In this document: piece by piece, positions 25,646 through 37,300 of the stretch
Layout of the letters: each line of letters opens with the position of its first letter
Numbering within the stretch: position 1 is the first letter of the stretch
NCBI GenBank assembly: GCA_965243165.1
Contig: OZ251535.1
Coordinates: 1,426,001 to 1,490,000, forward strand
DNA length: 64,000 bases
Direction of reading: 5' to 3'
From: CATQHD01 sp965243165
GTDB lineage: Bacteria; Actinomycetota; Acidimicrobiia; Spongiisociales; Spongiisociaceae
Translations under genes and position numbers: made by a program
The notes under the pieces: model-generated
What the model saw: the letters and a program-made list of their open reading frames with translations, nothing else
Database searches by the model: none
What the model was told of the DNA's origin: nothing

Positions 25646-26269
25646 GTGATCATCCGCCCCCCCGGTTTTCGGGGCGCCGCCTTCACCGCCGCCGCGGCCG
25701 GCGATATGAGGCGCGGAGACCGCTCCGCCGTTTCGGAGGAGCTCGGGATACCGTCCGCATGGGCCTCCCTCCGCCAGGTGCACGGAACCCGGGTGGTCGA
25801 GGTCGACCGGCCCGGCCGGTCCGGGGAGGGCGACGCCCTGGCCACCGCCCGCCGGGGGCTGCCGTTGGCGGTTTTCACCGCCGACTGCGCCGGGGTGGTG
25901 CTTGAGACCGCCGAGGCGGTGGCCGTGGTGCACGCCGGTTGGCGCGGGGCGGCGGCCGGAGCGGTGGCCGAAGCCGTTGCCTACCTCGAGCTTGAACTAG
26001 AAGGTGAAGTCTTGCGGGCGGCGGCGGGCCCCGCCATCGGACCGTGCTGCTTCGAGGTGGGCCCCGAAGTCGCCGGGCTTTTTCCCGGGCGCCGTTCCCG
26101 CACCTCTTGGAACACCGAATCCGTGGACCTGGGCGCGGCCCTTCGGGCGCAGGCGCCCAGGGCTTCTTGGTGGTCGGCCGGGGCCTGCACCCGGTGCAGG
26201 CCGGGCTGGTTCTCCCACCGGCGGGACGGGCGCCCCGACCGCCTGGCGGCGATAGGATGGATGCCGTGA
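25646..26269 (+). CDS. pgeF: PgeF/YfiH-family laccase-domain protein
   Basis: This 207-residue member of the YfiH/LACC1 (DUF152) family is somewhat shorter than usual. It shows LRQVHGTRVV, FTADCAGVVL, VVHAGWRGAAAGAV and IGPCCFEVGPEV, which together carry the His and Cys metal-site residues. The end WFSHRRDGRPDRLAAIGW is typical. Family members act as purine nucleoside phosphorylases/deaminases or in peptidoglycan-precursor editing (family knowledge). The region around residues 150-175 is poorly conserved. It sits between ftsZ and yggS, its standard place. Confidence 0.88.
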   Translation: MIIRPPGFRGAAFTAAAAGDMRRGDRSAVSEELGIPSAWASLRQVHGTRVVEVDRPGRSGEGDALATARRGLPLAVFTADCAGVVLETAEAVAVVHAGWRGAAAGAVAEAVAYLELELEGEVLRAAAGPAIGPCCFEVGPEVAGLFPGRRSRTSWNTESVDLGAALRAQAPRASWWSAGACTRCRPGWFSHRRDGRPDRLAAIGWMP

Positions 26270-26946
26270 GCGCGGCCTCTGGGTTGAGGGAGGTGCGGGA
26301 ACGGGCGGCGGCCGCCGCCCGCCGGGCCGGGCGGAAAGCGGAGGAAGTGGAGATAGTGGCGGTGGGCAAGGGCCATCCGGCGGCGGTGCTCCGGGAAGCT
26401 TTCGAGGCCGGGCAGCGGGTGTTCGGGGAGAGCCGGGGCCAGGAGCTGGAGGCCAAGTTCGGGCAGTGTCCGGAGGGTGTGGAGTGGCACTTCGTGGGCC
26501 CTCTGCAGACCAACAAGGTGAAGATCGTGCGGCCCCGGGTGGCCCTGCTCCAATCCCTCGACCGGGACCGGCTCGCGGCGGCGTGGCTGAAAGGCGGCGG
26601 AGAGGCCCCGCCCGCCCTGCTGCAGATAAACATCGGGGCGGAGCCGCAGAAGCAGGGTGTGCCGCCCGACCGCGCCGCCGAAGCCTTCGACCGGTGGGAA
26701 CGGTCGGGAGTCCGCCTGCAGGGGATAATGGCCGTGCCGCCCCTGAGCCGCCGCCCCGAGGCGGGCCGGCCTTACTTCGCGAGGATGCGGGAGTTAGGAG
26801 ATCGGCTGTCGGTGCGGTCCGGGCGGCCGCTCACCCTGAGCATGGGCATGACAGACGATTTCGAGGTTGCGATAGAGGAAGGATCGACCATGGTTCGGAT
26901 AGGAAGGGCTATCTTTGGCCCGCGACCGAAAGCAGGGCAGAGATGA
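26257..26946 (+). CDS. yggS: YggS/PLPBP family PLP-binding protein
   Basis: This 229-residue single-domain alanine-racemase-like barrel binds PLP and takes part in vitamin B6 and amino-acid balance. It shows VAVGKGHPAAVL with the PLP lysine, FGESRGQELEAKF, WHFVGPLQTNK, LLQINIGAEPQKQG and LSMGMTDDFEVAIEEGSTMVRIG. The ATG at 26257 is used; a GTG at 26266 overlapping the pgeF stop is an equally good start. It overlaps sepF by four bases. Confidence 0.92.
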   Translation: MDAVSAASGLREVRERAAAAARRAGRKAEEVEIVAVGKGHPAAVLREAFEAGQRVFGESRGQELEAKFGQCPEGVEWHFVGPLQTNKVKIVRPRVALLQSLDRDRLAAAWLKGGGEAPPALLQINIGAEPQKQGVPPDRAAEAFDRWERSGVRLQGIMAVPPLSRRPEAGRPYFARMRELGDRLSVRSGRPLTLSMGMTDDFEVAIEEGSTMVRIGRAIFGPRPKAGQR

Positions 26947-27500
26947 GCTCGATGAACAAGTTCATGGCCTGGCTGGGTTTGGTGGAAGAACAGGAACCCG
27001 CCCCCGGCCAACCCCGATGGCGCCAGGAACAACAGGGCGCCCGCGGCCCCGCCGGCCCGCCCCGCCCCGCCCCGCGTCCGCAGGTGCGCCCCATGGCGGG
27101 CGGAGCGCTTCCCAAGGGGGGCGGCCCGCGCCTGGTGGGGGGTTCCCCCGGCTACCGGCCCGGCCCCGCCCCCGGCGGTATGGGCGTGGTGGTGCGGCCC
27201 GGCGAGCAGTCGGGGTCGATGGTCGGCTACACGGAGACGATAGAAGCCCGCGGCTTCGAGGACGCCAAGAGGGTCGCCGACATGCTGCGGGAGCGCATCC
27301 CGGTGATCCTCGACCTGAGAGACACCGATCCGGTGCTGGTGCGCAGGCTGGTGGACTTTTCTAGCGGCCTGGTGTACGCCCTCGACGGCTCGATGCGTAA
27401 AACCGCCGAGGGGGTGCTGCTGGTGAGCCCGCCCCGGATCAAGATATTGGAACGGGAGATCAGCCGGCTGGCTGAGCTCGGACTGTACGACCTGGACTGA
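26943..27500 (+). CDS. sepF: Cell-division protein SepF
   Basis: This 185-residue protein has a short membrane-binding N-terminal helix (MSSMNKFMAWLGLV), then a long Pro/Gly/Arg-rich linker of about 75 residues, then the SepF domain with RGFEDAKRVADMLRERIPVILDLRDTD, RRLVDFSSGLVYALDGSM and VLLVSPPRIKI. SepF anchors FtsZ to the membrane and substitutes for FtsA in actinobacteria, which agrees with the missing ftsA. The ATG overlaps the yggS stop. Confidence 0.95.
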   Translation: MSSMNKFMAWLGLVEEQEPAPGQPRWRQEQQGARGPAGPPRPAPRPQVRPMAGGALPKGGGPRLVGGSPGYRPGPAPGGMGVVVRPGEQSGSMVGYTETIEARGFEDAKRVADMLRERIPVILDLRDTDPVLVRRLVDFSSGLVYALDGSMRKTAEGVLLVSPPRIKILEREISRLAELGLYDLD

Positions 27501-27510
27501 CATATTCCAG

Positions 27511-27774
27511 ATGGGATTCTTCAGGTTGATCTGCATGCTGCTGCAGCTCTATATGATCTCGATCATCGCCATGGTGGTCATGAGCTACGTGGAGGCGCCG
27601 AGCAGCCACCCGGTGGGGCGGATAACCGCCGGGTTGTCGAGGGTGGTCGAGCCGCCGCTCCGGTCGATCCGCCGGGTGGTGCCGGGCATCCCCCTGGGTT
27701 CGGTGCGGCTGGATCTCTCTCCTATGATCCTGCTCTTCGGGGTGTATCTGCTGAGCAGGATCATATGCAGATAG
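27511..27774 (+). CDS. YggT-family membrane protein
   Basis: This 87-residue protein has two membrane segments (about residues 4-25 and 66-86) and the family motif VVEPPLRSIRRVVP between them, followed by DLSPMILLFGVYLL. YggT proteins lie beside sepF and divIVA in many Gram-positive bacteria and affect cell shape or osmotic tolerance; the mechanism is not known. It is in the same operon, 10 bases after sepF. Confidence 0.9.
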   Translation: MGFFRLICMLLQLYMISIIAMVVMSYVEAPSSHPVGRITAGLSRVVEPPLRSIRRVVPGIPLGSVRLDLSPMILLFGVYLLSRIICR

Positions 27775-27813
27775 GCAGACGAGCCGGTTAGACGGGCAGG
27801 AAAGGCGGCGGCG

Positions 27814-28191
27814 GTGCGCGTCAGATCATACGAAGTCGAAGAAGTCAAGTTCCCGGTAACCATACGCGGTTACGCCGAGGACGAGGTGGACGCCTTCCTG
27901 GACCGGGTCGTCGAGACCATCAGAGAGTACGAGCGCCGCGACGCCGAGGGGAGAAGCGAGGTCGAGCGGCTTCGGGCGGCCTTGGACGCCTGCCGGGAAG
28001 CCCAGATCGAAGCAAGCGCTGCTCCAGGCGCCTCCTATGAGGAGGCCGAAGCCCGGCTGCGCAGCCTGCTGGAGGAGGCCGCCCGCGCCTCGGAGCGAAT
28101 GGTCGAAGAGGCGCTGGAAGCAGGGGAGCATCTCATCGCCCGCATCCGGGCCGCCGCCGGGAACGCTGCACCTCCGCCCACCGCCGAGTAG
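27814..28191 (+). CDS. DivIVA-domain protein
   Basis: This 125-residue protein has the DivIVA-type motif FPVTIRGYAEDEVDAFLDRVVETI near the start, followed by a coiled coil rich in Glu, Arg and Ala to residue 115. It is much shorter than Wag31-type polar growth proteins and lacks the long second coiled coil, so it may be an accessory. The GTG at 27814 follows GGAAAGG. Its frame ends the dcw run; about 155 bases of regulatory region follow before the giant gene. Confidence 0.85.
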   Translation: MRVRSYEVEEVKFPVTIRGYAEDEVDAFLDRVVETIREYERRDAEGRSEVERLRAALDACREAQIEASAAPGASYEEAEARLRSLLEEAARASERMVEEALEAGEHLIARIRAAAGNAAPPPTAE

Positions 28192-28291
28192 CCAGGCCCG
28201 AGCTCCGTCCCTCCAGAGACGCCCGTCGGCGGTCGTCTGACCTCCTGGTTCGCGTTCTTTTGTGTTTTTTCGGGGAGTGGATATCATTGAG

Positions 28292-28310
28292 AATGAGAAT
28301 CGTTCCCATT
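28292..28310 (+). promoter_or_regulatory. Fur/Zur-type operator before the giant surface-protein gene
   Basis: AATGAGAATCGTTCCCATT is a 19-base palindrome centred on 28301 with seven of nine arm pairs matched. Read with the preceding bases it forms hexamers GAGAAT-GAGAAT-C-GTTCCC, close to the classical Fur box and similar to actinobacterial Zur boxes. It lies 37 bases before the start codon, where a repressor would block transcription. A Fur-family regulator is encoded at 10546-10986. Confidence 0.6.
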
Positions 28311-28347
28311 TTTGATCCCCCTGGTGCCGGGGGGGTGGAGGTGTCAC

Positions 28348-31300
28348 GTGTCGAGGCGTTGCATTGGTGTGGGGCTGGTGGTTGGTTTGGTGTTGGGGGT
28401 GTTGCCGGTTGCGCCGGTCGGGGCGGCGGGTCAGCCTGCGGAGAGGATCAAGCTGGATCTCGTCGACGGGGGGTCGGCGCCGTCGGCGGTGACGGGGGTG
28501 TCGGAGGAGGGCGGGGCGCAGACGGTGCGGGTGGCGGCTAGGGCGAAGGCGCCGGGGGCGGCGGTGGATGTGTCTGTGACGGTGGCGGCCGGCACTGCTT
28601 CGGCTGCGGATTATGCGGTCGACCGTACGACGTTGTCGGTGAAGATTCCTGCGGGGCAGGAGGTGGGTTATTCGCCGGTGTTGACGGTGACGCCGGTGGA
28701 TGATACGCGGGTGGAGGGTGATGAGACGATTGTGTTTTCGGGGTCGACGTCGGCGGCGGGGTATGCGGCGATTGCTGATGTGAGTTTGAATATCGTGGAT
28801 GATGATGCTGATATTGCGTTGTCGGTATCACCGGAGTCGGTGAGGGAGAAGGCGGGCGGTCAGTCGGTGACGGTGGAGGCCGAGTTCGCGGGGTCTTCGT
28901 CGGTTTTGGCATCTGATACGGAGGTGGTGGTGCAGGTGGCCGAGGGTACGGCGGATTTGGGGACTGATTTCACGGTTTCGGGTTTGGATTCCAACAATCG
29001 ATTGAAGGTTCGGATTCCGGCGGGTCGGACGAGCGGGTCGAAGACGTTTACGTTGACGGCGCCTGACGACGGCGCGGTTGAGTCCGGCGGGGAGACGGTT
29101 ACGTTCGCGGGGCATGGAACCACGCGGGTGGGCGGCTCGGATGTAACGGTGACGGGCGGCTCGTTGACGATCGATGATCCGGTTGCGCCGGTGGGTCAGC
29201 CTGCGGAGAGGATCAAGCTGGAGTTCGTCGACGGGGGGTCGGCGCCGTCGGCGCCGTCGGCGGTGACGGGGGTGTCGGAGGAGGGCGGGGCGCAGACGGT
29301 GCGGGTGGCGGCGAGGGTTGGGGCGGCGGTGACGGGGGCGGCGGTGGATGTGTCTGTGACGGTGGCGGCCGGCACTGCTTCGGCTGCGGATTATGCGGTT
29401 GACCGTACGACGTTGTCGGTGAAGATTCCTGCGGGGCAGGAGGTGGGTTATTCGCCGGTGTTGACGGTGACGCCGGTGGATGATACGCGGGTGGAGGGTG
29501 ATGAGACGATTGTGTTTTCGGGGTCGACGTCGGCGGCGGGGTATGCGGCAATTGCTGATGTGAGTTTGAATATCGTGGATGATGACGATGCGGTTGTGTT
29601 GTCGTTGGACAAGTCGGCGGTGTTGGAGTGGGGCGGGGATCAGACGGTGGTGGTTACGGCGGCGTTTGCGGGGGCGGCGGAGTCGGATTTGGGCGCGGCG
29701 TCGGAGGTGGTGGTGTCTGTAGCAGGGGGCGCCGGGGAGGATGGGGCGGAGGCTGGTTTGGCAGGGCCCCGGCATGAGGGGCGGTTGAGATGGGTGACGG
29801 GTGATTTCTCGACGGATCAGGCGGGTGGTTCCTTTACGGTGTCGATCGGGGCGGGGGAGGTGTCGGGTTCGGGGAGTTTTGTTTTGCGGGCTCATGTGGA
29901 TTCGGTTGTGGAGGTTGGGGGGGAGAAGGTGGTGGTGTCGGGGGTGTCTTCGGGGTTTACGGTTGCGGGGGCGGAGTTGACGATTCATGATCCGGTGGTG
30001 TCGCTGCGTTTGACCGACGCCGGGGATCCGCCTGCTGTGTTGTCGGGGTTGGGGGAGGACGGCGGGGCGCAGACGGTGCAGGTGGTTGCTTCGGTTCCAG
30101 CGGCGGCGCCTGCGAAATTCAATGTGGCCGTAACGGTGGCCGATGCCGGTTCGACCGCGGCGGCAGGCGGGGATTATACGACAGCCGGCGCTCATGCGGT
30201 TGACAACACGATGATGTCGGTGACGATCGCGGCGGGGCAGACGGAAGGGCAGTCGCCGGTGTTGACGGTGACGCCGGTGGATGATACGCGGGTGGAGGGT
30301 GATGAGACGATCGTGTTTTCGGGGTCGACGTCGGCGGTTGGGTATCACTATTCACCGATTGCTGATGCGAGTGTGAGTTTGAATATCGTGGATGATGACG
30401 ATGATGCGATTGTGTTGTCGTTGGATAAGCCGGCGGTGTTGGAGTGGGATGGGGATCAGACGGTGGTGGTTACGGCGGCGTTTGCGGGGGCGGCGGAGTC
30501 GGATTTGGGCGCGGCGTCGGAGGTGGTGGTGTCGGTGGCGGGGGGCGCCGGGGGTGATGGGGCGGAGGCGGGTTCGGCGGGGCCGCCGCGGACTGGTGAT
30601 TTCTCGACGGATCCGGCGGGTGGTTCGTTTACGGTGTCGATCGGGGCGGGGGAGGTGTCGGGTTCGGGGAGTTTTGTTTTGCGGGCTCATGTGGATTCGG
30701 TTGTGGAGGTTGGGGGGGAGAAGGTGGTGGTGTCGGGGGTGTCTTCGGGGTTTTCGGTTGCGGGGGCGGAGTTGACGATTCATGATCCGGTGGTGTCGTT
30801 GGGTTTCACGGACGCGGGCGATCCGCCTGTTGCTGTCACGGGGTTGGGAGAGGAGGGCGGGGCGCAGACGGTGCGGGTGGCGGCTTCGGTTCCGGCGCCG
30901 GCGCCTGCGGACGTGGATGTGACGGTGACGGCGGCTGATACCGGTTCGACTGCGGCGGCTGCGGATTATGCGGTTGACCGCACGACGGTGGTGGTGAAGA
31001 TTTCTGCGGGGCAGGAGGTGGGGTATTCGCCGGTGTTGACGGTGACGCCGGTGGATGATACGCGGGTGGAGGGTGATGAGACGATTGTGTTTTCGGGGTC
31101 GACGTCGGAGGTTGGGTATGCGGCGGTTGCTGATGTGAGTTTGAATATCGTGGATGATGACGATGCGGTTGTGTTGTCGTTGGACAAGTCGGCGGTGTTG
31201 GAGTGGGATGGGGATCAGACGGTGGTGGTTACGGCGGCGTTTGCGGGGGCGGCAGAGTCGGATTTGGGCGCGGCGTCGGAGGTGGTGGTGTCGGTGGCGG

Positions 31301-34300
31301 GGGGCGCCGGGGGTGATGGGGCGGAGGCGGGTTCGGCGGGGCCGCCGCGGACTGGTGATTTCTCGACGGATCAGGCGGGTGGTTCGTTTACGGTGTCGAT
31401 CGGGGCGGGGGAGGTGTCGGGTTCGGCCAGTTTCAATTTGGCGGCTCATGTGGATTCGGTTGTGGAGGTTGGGGGGGAGAAGGTGGTGGTGTCGGGGGTG
31501 TCTTCGGGGTTTTCGGTTGCGGGGGCGGAGTTGACGATTCATGATCCGGTGGTGTCGTTGGGTTTCACGGACGCGGGGGATCCGCCTGCTGCAGTCACGG
31601 GGTTGGGGGAGGACGGGGGGGCGCAGACGGTGCGGGTGGCGGCTTCGGTTCCGGCGGCGGTGCCGGAGGGTATCGATGTGGCGGTGACAGTAGCTGATAC
31701 TGGTTCGACTGCGGCGGCGGGGGCGGGCGGGGATTATACGGCGACCGGGGTTCCTGCTTCGATGACGGTTTCGATCAGGTCGGGTGAGATGAGCGGGTCT
31801 TCTGGTGATTTGGTGTTCAGTCCTTTGCCGGATCGAGTGTTCGAGGATCATGAGGTGATCGAGTTTACGGGCGCGGCTTCGGGGTATACGGTCGAAGATG
31901 CTGATTTGTTGATTTTGGATGCGGATCGTACTTTGGTTGTTTCTGTGAATCCGGGTTGGTTAGCCGGTACCCGTATTGGCGCTAAGATTGCGGCGGGTGA
32001 GCCCTTTATTATGCACGAGCCAGGGGATCCATCCACCCCAGATATACAAGGAGGAGCGCAGGCCCCTGCTCATAGGCGTTACGGGAGGCCCGGTCTTACC
32101 ATCAAGGTGGATGAGGTTACTTCTTCAACTTACAGCGAGAAGTTGCGGTTGCGGTTTCGGGTGTGGGACTGGACTGCTAATCTTGGGGGCCTCGTTGGGA
32201 ATCGAGATGTATATACCGAGCTCCACCGCAGTGTGAATTACAATGCAGGGGACGGGGGGGATCACCAGTCCCTCGGGTTCGATGTTACGTCTATTCCTGT
32301 TGGTTCGTTGTTCACGAGTAGAAACTACAGGGATTATTGGCATGCTTGGCAAGATAATGTGGCGGAGGCGGATGAGATCTTCACGTACGGGGTGGAGGTG
32401 ATAGGGGTGACGCCGGGTGCGGTTCCCCCGGAGGGGTTTACGGTGAATCGATTGGAGGCTTTGGTGATCGATGATGATGTGCAGATCGATTTGGACAGAG
32501 ATGTTGCGTCGGTGGCGGAGGGTTCGTCGGGGACGGATGTGAATATCGGTGCGAGTATGTCTGCTTCGTCTTCTCAGTTGACGGCTGATACGGTGGTGTC
32601 TTTGTCGGTGATGGAAGAGGATGATCCGGGGCCGGGTTTCTTGAGCGCAGACGAGTTTTCTTTCGATTGGGCGAGAAGGTCGATAACTGTTCCGGCGGGT
32701 GATGTAAATGACGGCGGTTGGCAGAAAACGTTGGCGAGGTTGTCGGTTGCGGATGATACGGTGGTGGAGGGCCCGGAGCGGCTGCGGATCGTGGGCAAGC
32801 CAGCGTTGTCGGATAGTAATCCAGATGGGCAGACGGTTACTTTAACAGATAATCAGGTGGTTACTTTCCGGGACGCGTTGACGCATGTGACGGTGACAGA
32901 TGATGATGCTGATATTACATTGGCGGTGTCGCCGGGGTCGGTGGGGGAGAAGGCGGGCGGTCAGTCGGTGACGGTGGTGGCTGAGTTCGCGGGGTCTTCG
33001 TCGGTTTTGACGTCTGATACGGAGGTGGTGGTGCAGGTGGCCGGGGGTACGGCGGATTTGGGGACTGATTTCACGGTTTCGGGTTTGGATTCTGACAATC
33101 GCTTGAGGGTTCGGATTCCGGCGGGCCGGACGAGCGGGTCGAAGACGTTTACGTTGACGGCGCCTGACGACGGCGCGGTTGAGTCCGGCGGGGAGACGGT
33201 TACGTTCGCGGGGCATGGAACCACGCGGGTGGGCGGCTCGGATGTAACGGTTACAGGCGGCGTGTTGACGATTGTGGATCCGGGTTCGGAGGTGGTGTTG
33301 TCTTTGACGGACGCAGGAGCTTCTCCGGCGGCGTTGTCGGCGGTGGGCGAGGACGACGGGGCGCAGACGGTGCGGGTGACGGCCGCGGTGGCGGCGGCCC
33401 TGTCGGGCAGTGATTTGGAGGTGGCGGTTACGGTGGGCGCGCTGGGGAGCACGGCGGATGCAGGGGATGATTACACGGTCGATGAGTCTTCGGTTACGGT
33501 TACTATCGCGGATGGGGCCGCGACCGGGACGGCGGAGGTGACGGTTACGCCTGTTTCGGATACGGTGACGGAGGACCATGAGACGATCCGGTTCACGGGG
33601 ACTGCGGCGGGTCATGTAGTTGTGCCCGCTTCGTTGGAGATCACCGACGCCGACAGGATGATTACGTTGCAGATGAACGACTCGGTGTATGCGGAGGGTA
33701 ATGGCCTGGGCAGCATCAATAGGACCGTTACAGCCCGGCTGAGCGGTGAGTCTTCTACTTATTCCGGCAGTATTGCAGGACGGTTGATTTCGGAGACCGG
33801 AACTGCAGGTGATCCGGGTGATTATTCCAGTAATATAAACAGACTTACCTATTCTTGGCTTTATCATCGGTATATTTCCATCAATCCCGGTAACATTGCA
33901 GGCAATACCTCGTTCTTGTCGAGCATCAAGGCGGACCCGGTGGCAGAACCGGAGGAGGATTTTTATCTTACGTTGTCGGGTTTGACTGCTGGGTTCACGG
34001 TGGAGCGGGTTAGGGCGACGATTGTGGATCGGGTGGACACGGCGGTGGAGTTGACGCCGGGGGGTACGGTGTTGGAGGGCGGGGACGGTTCGAGTCTGTC
34101 GGTCAGGGCCAAATTTCCGTTTGGTGTTACGTGGAATACTGTGAGTCCTGGTCTGGTGGTGACGTTGGGCGCTCCGGAGGCGAGTACAGCGACGGCGGAT
34201 GATTTTTCGTGGACGCCGCCTGAGACTGCGGATACATTGACGATTGCGACGGAGCAGACGGCGAGTCCGGCCGGTGATACGGTGTCTTTGCCGGGGCTGG

Positions 34301-37300
34301 CGATTACAGATGATGATGTGGTGGAGGGCCCCGAGGTGTTGTATTTGACCGGATCTTACATGCTGGACGGCGAAAGCCGGGAAGCGCAGGGGGTGTTGAC
34401 GGTGTTGGACAACGACGCGAATATTGCATTGTCGGTGTCGCCGGGGACGGTGCTGGAAGGCTCCGGACCTCAGGAGGTGCGGGTTACGGCCCGCTTTGCG
34501 GGGTCGTCTTCGGTGTTGACGTCGGATACGACGGTTACGGTTACGGTGGGGTCGGGTGTTTTTACGGGGGCGGCGGTGTTGAATACTGATTTCACTACGG
34601 ACGCGGCGGGCAATAAGGTGTCGGTGGTGATTCCATCGGGGTCTTTGTCTGGGTCGGCGACTTTCAATTTGACGGCGGTTTCAGACTCAGACGATACGGA
34701 GGGGGTGGAGACGGCCATCTTGTCGGGGTCGGTGAGCACCGGCGGGCCGGTGACGGGTATATGGGTAGCGGGTGCGACGGTGAACATCGCGGATGCGAAC
34801 CGGGGGATCGTGCTGACGGTGGACGACGCGGACACCGTCATGGCAGGAGCGCAGTCTTCGTTGGGTGAGGACGGAGGGACCAAGACGGTGCGGGTGTCGG
34901 CGGCGCTGCCGTCGGGGGTGACTTCGTCTTCGGAGGTGGTGGTGGGTTTGAACGCGGTGGGCGGCGCGGCGGTGTTGGACGATGGTTCGTCGTTCGAGGC
35001 GGGGGAGGATTTCCGGGTGACGTATCCACCGGGTCAGTCGCCGGCGCCTCCTGAAGGTCATGGGCTGGCGGTCGTGATCCCGGCGAACGGCAGTACGGGG
35101 TCGGCGACGTTCACGGTGGTGTTGAACGACGACGACGTTGCTGAGGGCGCCGCGGCGGAGACGGTGGTGATCGAAGGCGCGGCGGTTACCATCGACGGTA
35201 CCTCGTATGAGGTGGTGTCAACGAGTTTCGGGATCACCGACTCTTCGGACGACGCGGCGCCCACCGCTGTCCGTTTTACCTTGCTGGACAGCGGCGGGGA
35301 GGATTTGACGGAGGTTGGGGAGGGCGACGGCACGGTTCCGGTGCGGGTGAGGGTCTCTCTGGTCGGGGGCAAGGTTCTGCCTCGGTCGGTGACGGTTCCG
35401 ATGGTGGTGGGCGGGGCCGGGTCGGACGAAGCCGAGCCGGGAACGGACTACGAAAATGTTACGTCGATCACCCACTCCCACGGGCCGGACGATGACCACG
35501 ATGACCACGATGATGATGACCATGACGATGATGACCATGACCACGAAGACGATGATGATGACGACCATGACCACGACGATGACGATCATGACGATGACCA
35601 TGAGACCGATGGGCAGCCGGCGGTTACGATTCCGGCCTATTCGACCGGGGTGACCACCGAGTTCGATCTGGAGTTGATCGACGATGACGCGATAGAGGGC
35701 GCCGAGGAAGTAACGGTCCATGTCGGCCTTGTGAGACCCTCCCCCTGGATAATATTGTGGGCAAAACTGTGGAATGATCTGACCGCCTTGGGGTTCAACA
35801 CCTTCGAGTCCGATGCCCTGACCATCGCGGACAACGATATGATCTTGACTCTGTTGGACGACGACGGGAAGCCGTTGACCAGCGTTCTGGAAGGAACCAG
35901 CCCCCAGGTCCGGGTGCAGCTGTCGTACCCAGGGGCATCCACATCTACTACCCCCCGGGTGGTGCAGGTAACCGTCGGGGGAGGAACCGCCGCCGCCGGG
36001 AACGACTACAGCATCGCGGCCGCCCCCGGCGATGTGTTCCTGCCGATCCTCGAGAACAGCGCGGATGAGACGTTCGGGTTGAACACGGTCGACGACGCTG
36101 CTTTCGAGGGCGACGAGACGCTGCGGGTGTCCGCCGCGGCGGAGGAGTTCGATATCGCCCCGGTCGAGCTCACTATCCAGGACAACGAGATACAGCTGTC
36201 GTTGAACCAAGCGTCGGTGCAGGAAGATGCAGGACGGATCACCCTAACGGCAACCGCCGCCGCCCGTTCTGCGCCGCCCGAGGATCTGGTGGTGAACGTT
36301 GCGGTCGGCGGGGGGAGTGCGTCGGGGAACGGTTACACCGGTTTGAGCCCGGCCCGGTTCCCGATCACGATTCCCGCCGGGGAGCTGTCGGGGTCCGGGT
36401 CGTTTTCTATGACCGTGACCAACGACACCATCCCGGACAATTCCAAGTCGGTGCCGGTTACGGGCTCCGCGGCGGGGTTCAGCATTTCGCCGGCTAGTTT
36501 GACCATCACCGACGACGACCCTGCGCCTCAGTCTGACGGAGGCGGCGGCGGCGGAGGCGGTGGTGCTACTCCTCCATCAGGCGGCGGAGGCGGTGGTTCT
36601 CCTCCTCCGTCCGGAGGGGGCGGTGGTGGTGGTTCTCCTCCTCCGTCCGGAGGGGGCGGCGGTGGTGGGGGCGGCGGAAGCGGCGGTGGTGGTGTTCCGC
36701 CCCCATCAGGCGGTGGTGGTGGTGCTCCGCCTCCGTCCGGAGGGAGCGCGCCGCCCCCGGCCCAGCCGCCTGCGCCGGTGTGCGTCGGCCGGTTCTGCGA
36801 CGACGACGGCAACGTCCACCAGGACAACATCGAACGGATCGCGGTGTGGCAGATCACCCTCGGCTGCGACGCCCAGGACGCCACCAAGTACTGCCCCGAC
36901 GCGGAGATCACCCGCCGGCAGATGTCCGCCTTCCTGCACCGGGCCGTTTCCCAACGGTGGACCATCCAAGCCCCCCAGGGGATCGAGCTGTCCGACGTCG
37001 AGGCCGACGAGTGGTTCCGCCCGTTCGCGGAGTGGGTCGTCTCCGTTGGGGCTTTCAGCGCCCCTGAGGGGGTGTTCGACCCGGGCGGGGTGGTTACCCG
37101 GGCGGATATGGCGATCATGATGATCGGCGCCTTCCCGCATCTCGACGCCGTCCTGACCGAAGCGAGCCGGTTCGGTGACGTCGAGGGCCTCTCCCCCGAG
37201 GTCCTCGCCGCGCTGGAGGGGATGTATCAGACGGGGGTTACCCGCGGGTGTTCCGCCGAGCCGCTGAACTATTGCCCCAACCAGCCGGTTACCCGGGCGC

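Noticed and set aside
28312..28347. Upstream TTG (28312) as start of the giant protein.
   Set aside because: It would put a Trp/Cys/His segment before the signal peptide and has no ribosome-binding site; GGAGG is correctly spaced for GTG 28348.
28429..31563. CRISPR-like array.
   Set aside because: The repeats are several hundred bases long, in frame and coding; there are no short spacers and no cas genes.
28828..31851. Very long minus-strand reading frames opposite the giant gene, giving Arg/His/Pro-rich proteins.
   Set aside because: They mirror the biased codons and repeats of the real gene, have no ribosome-binding sites, no domains, and break where the repeats end.
36537..36775. PE_PGRS-like glycine-rich protein segment.
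   Set aside because: The Gly/Pro/Ser run is a linker joining the repeat array to SLH domains; there is no PE domain.
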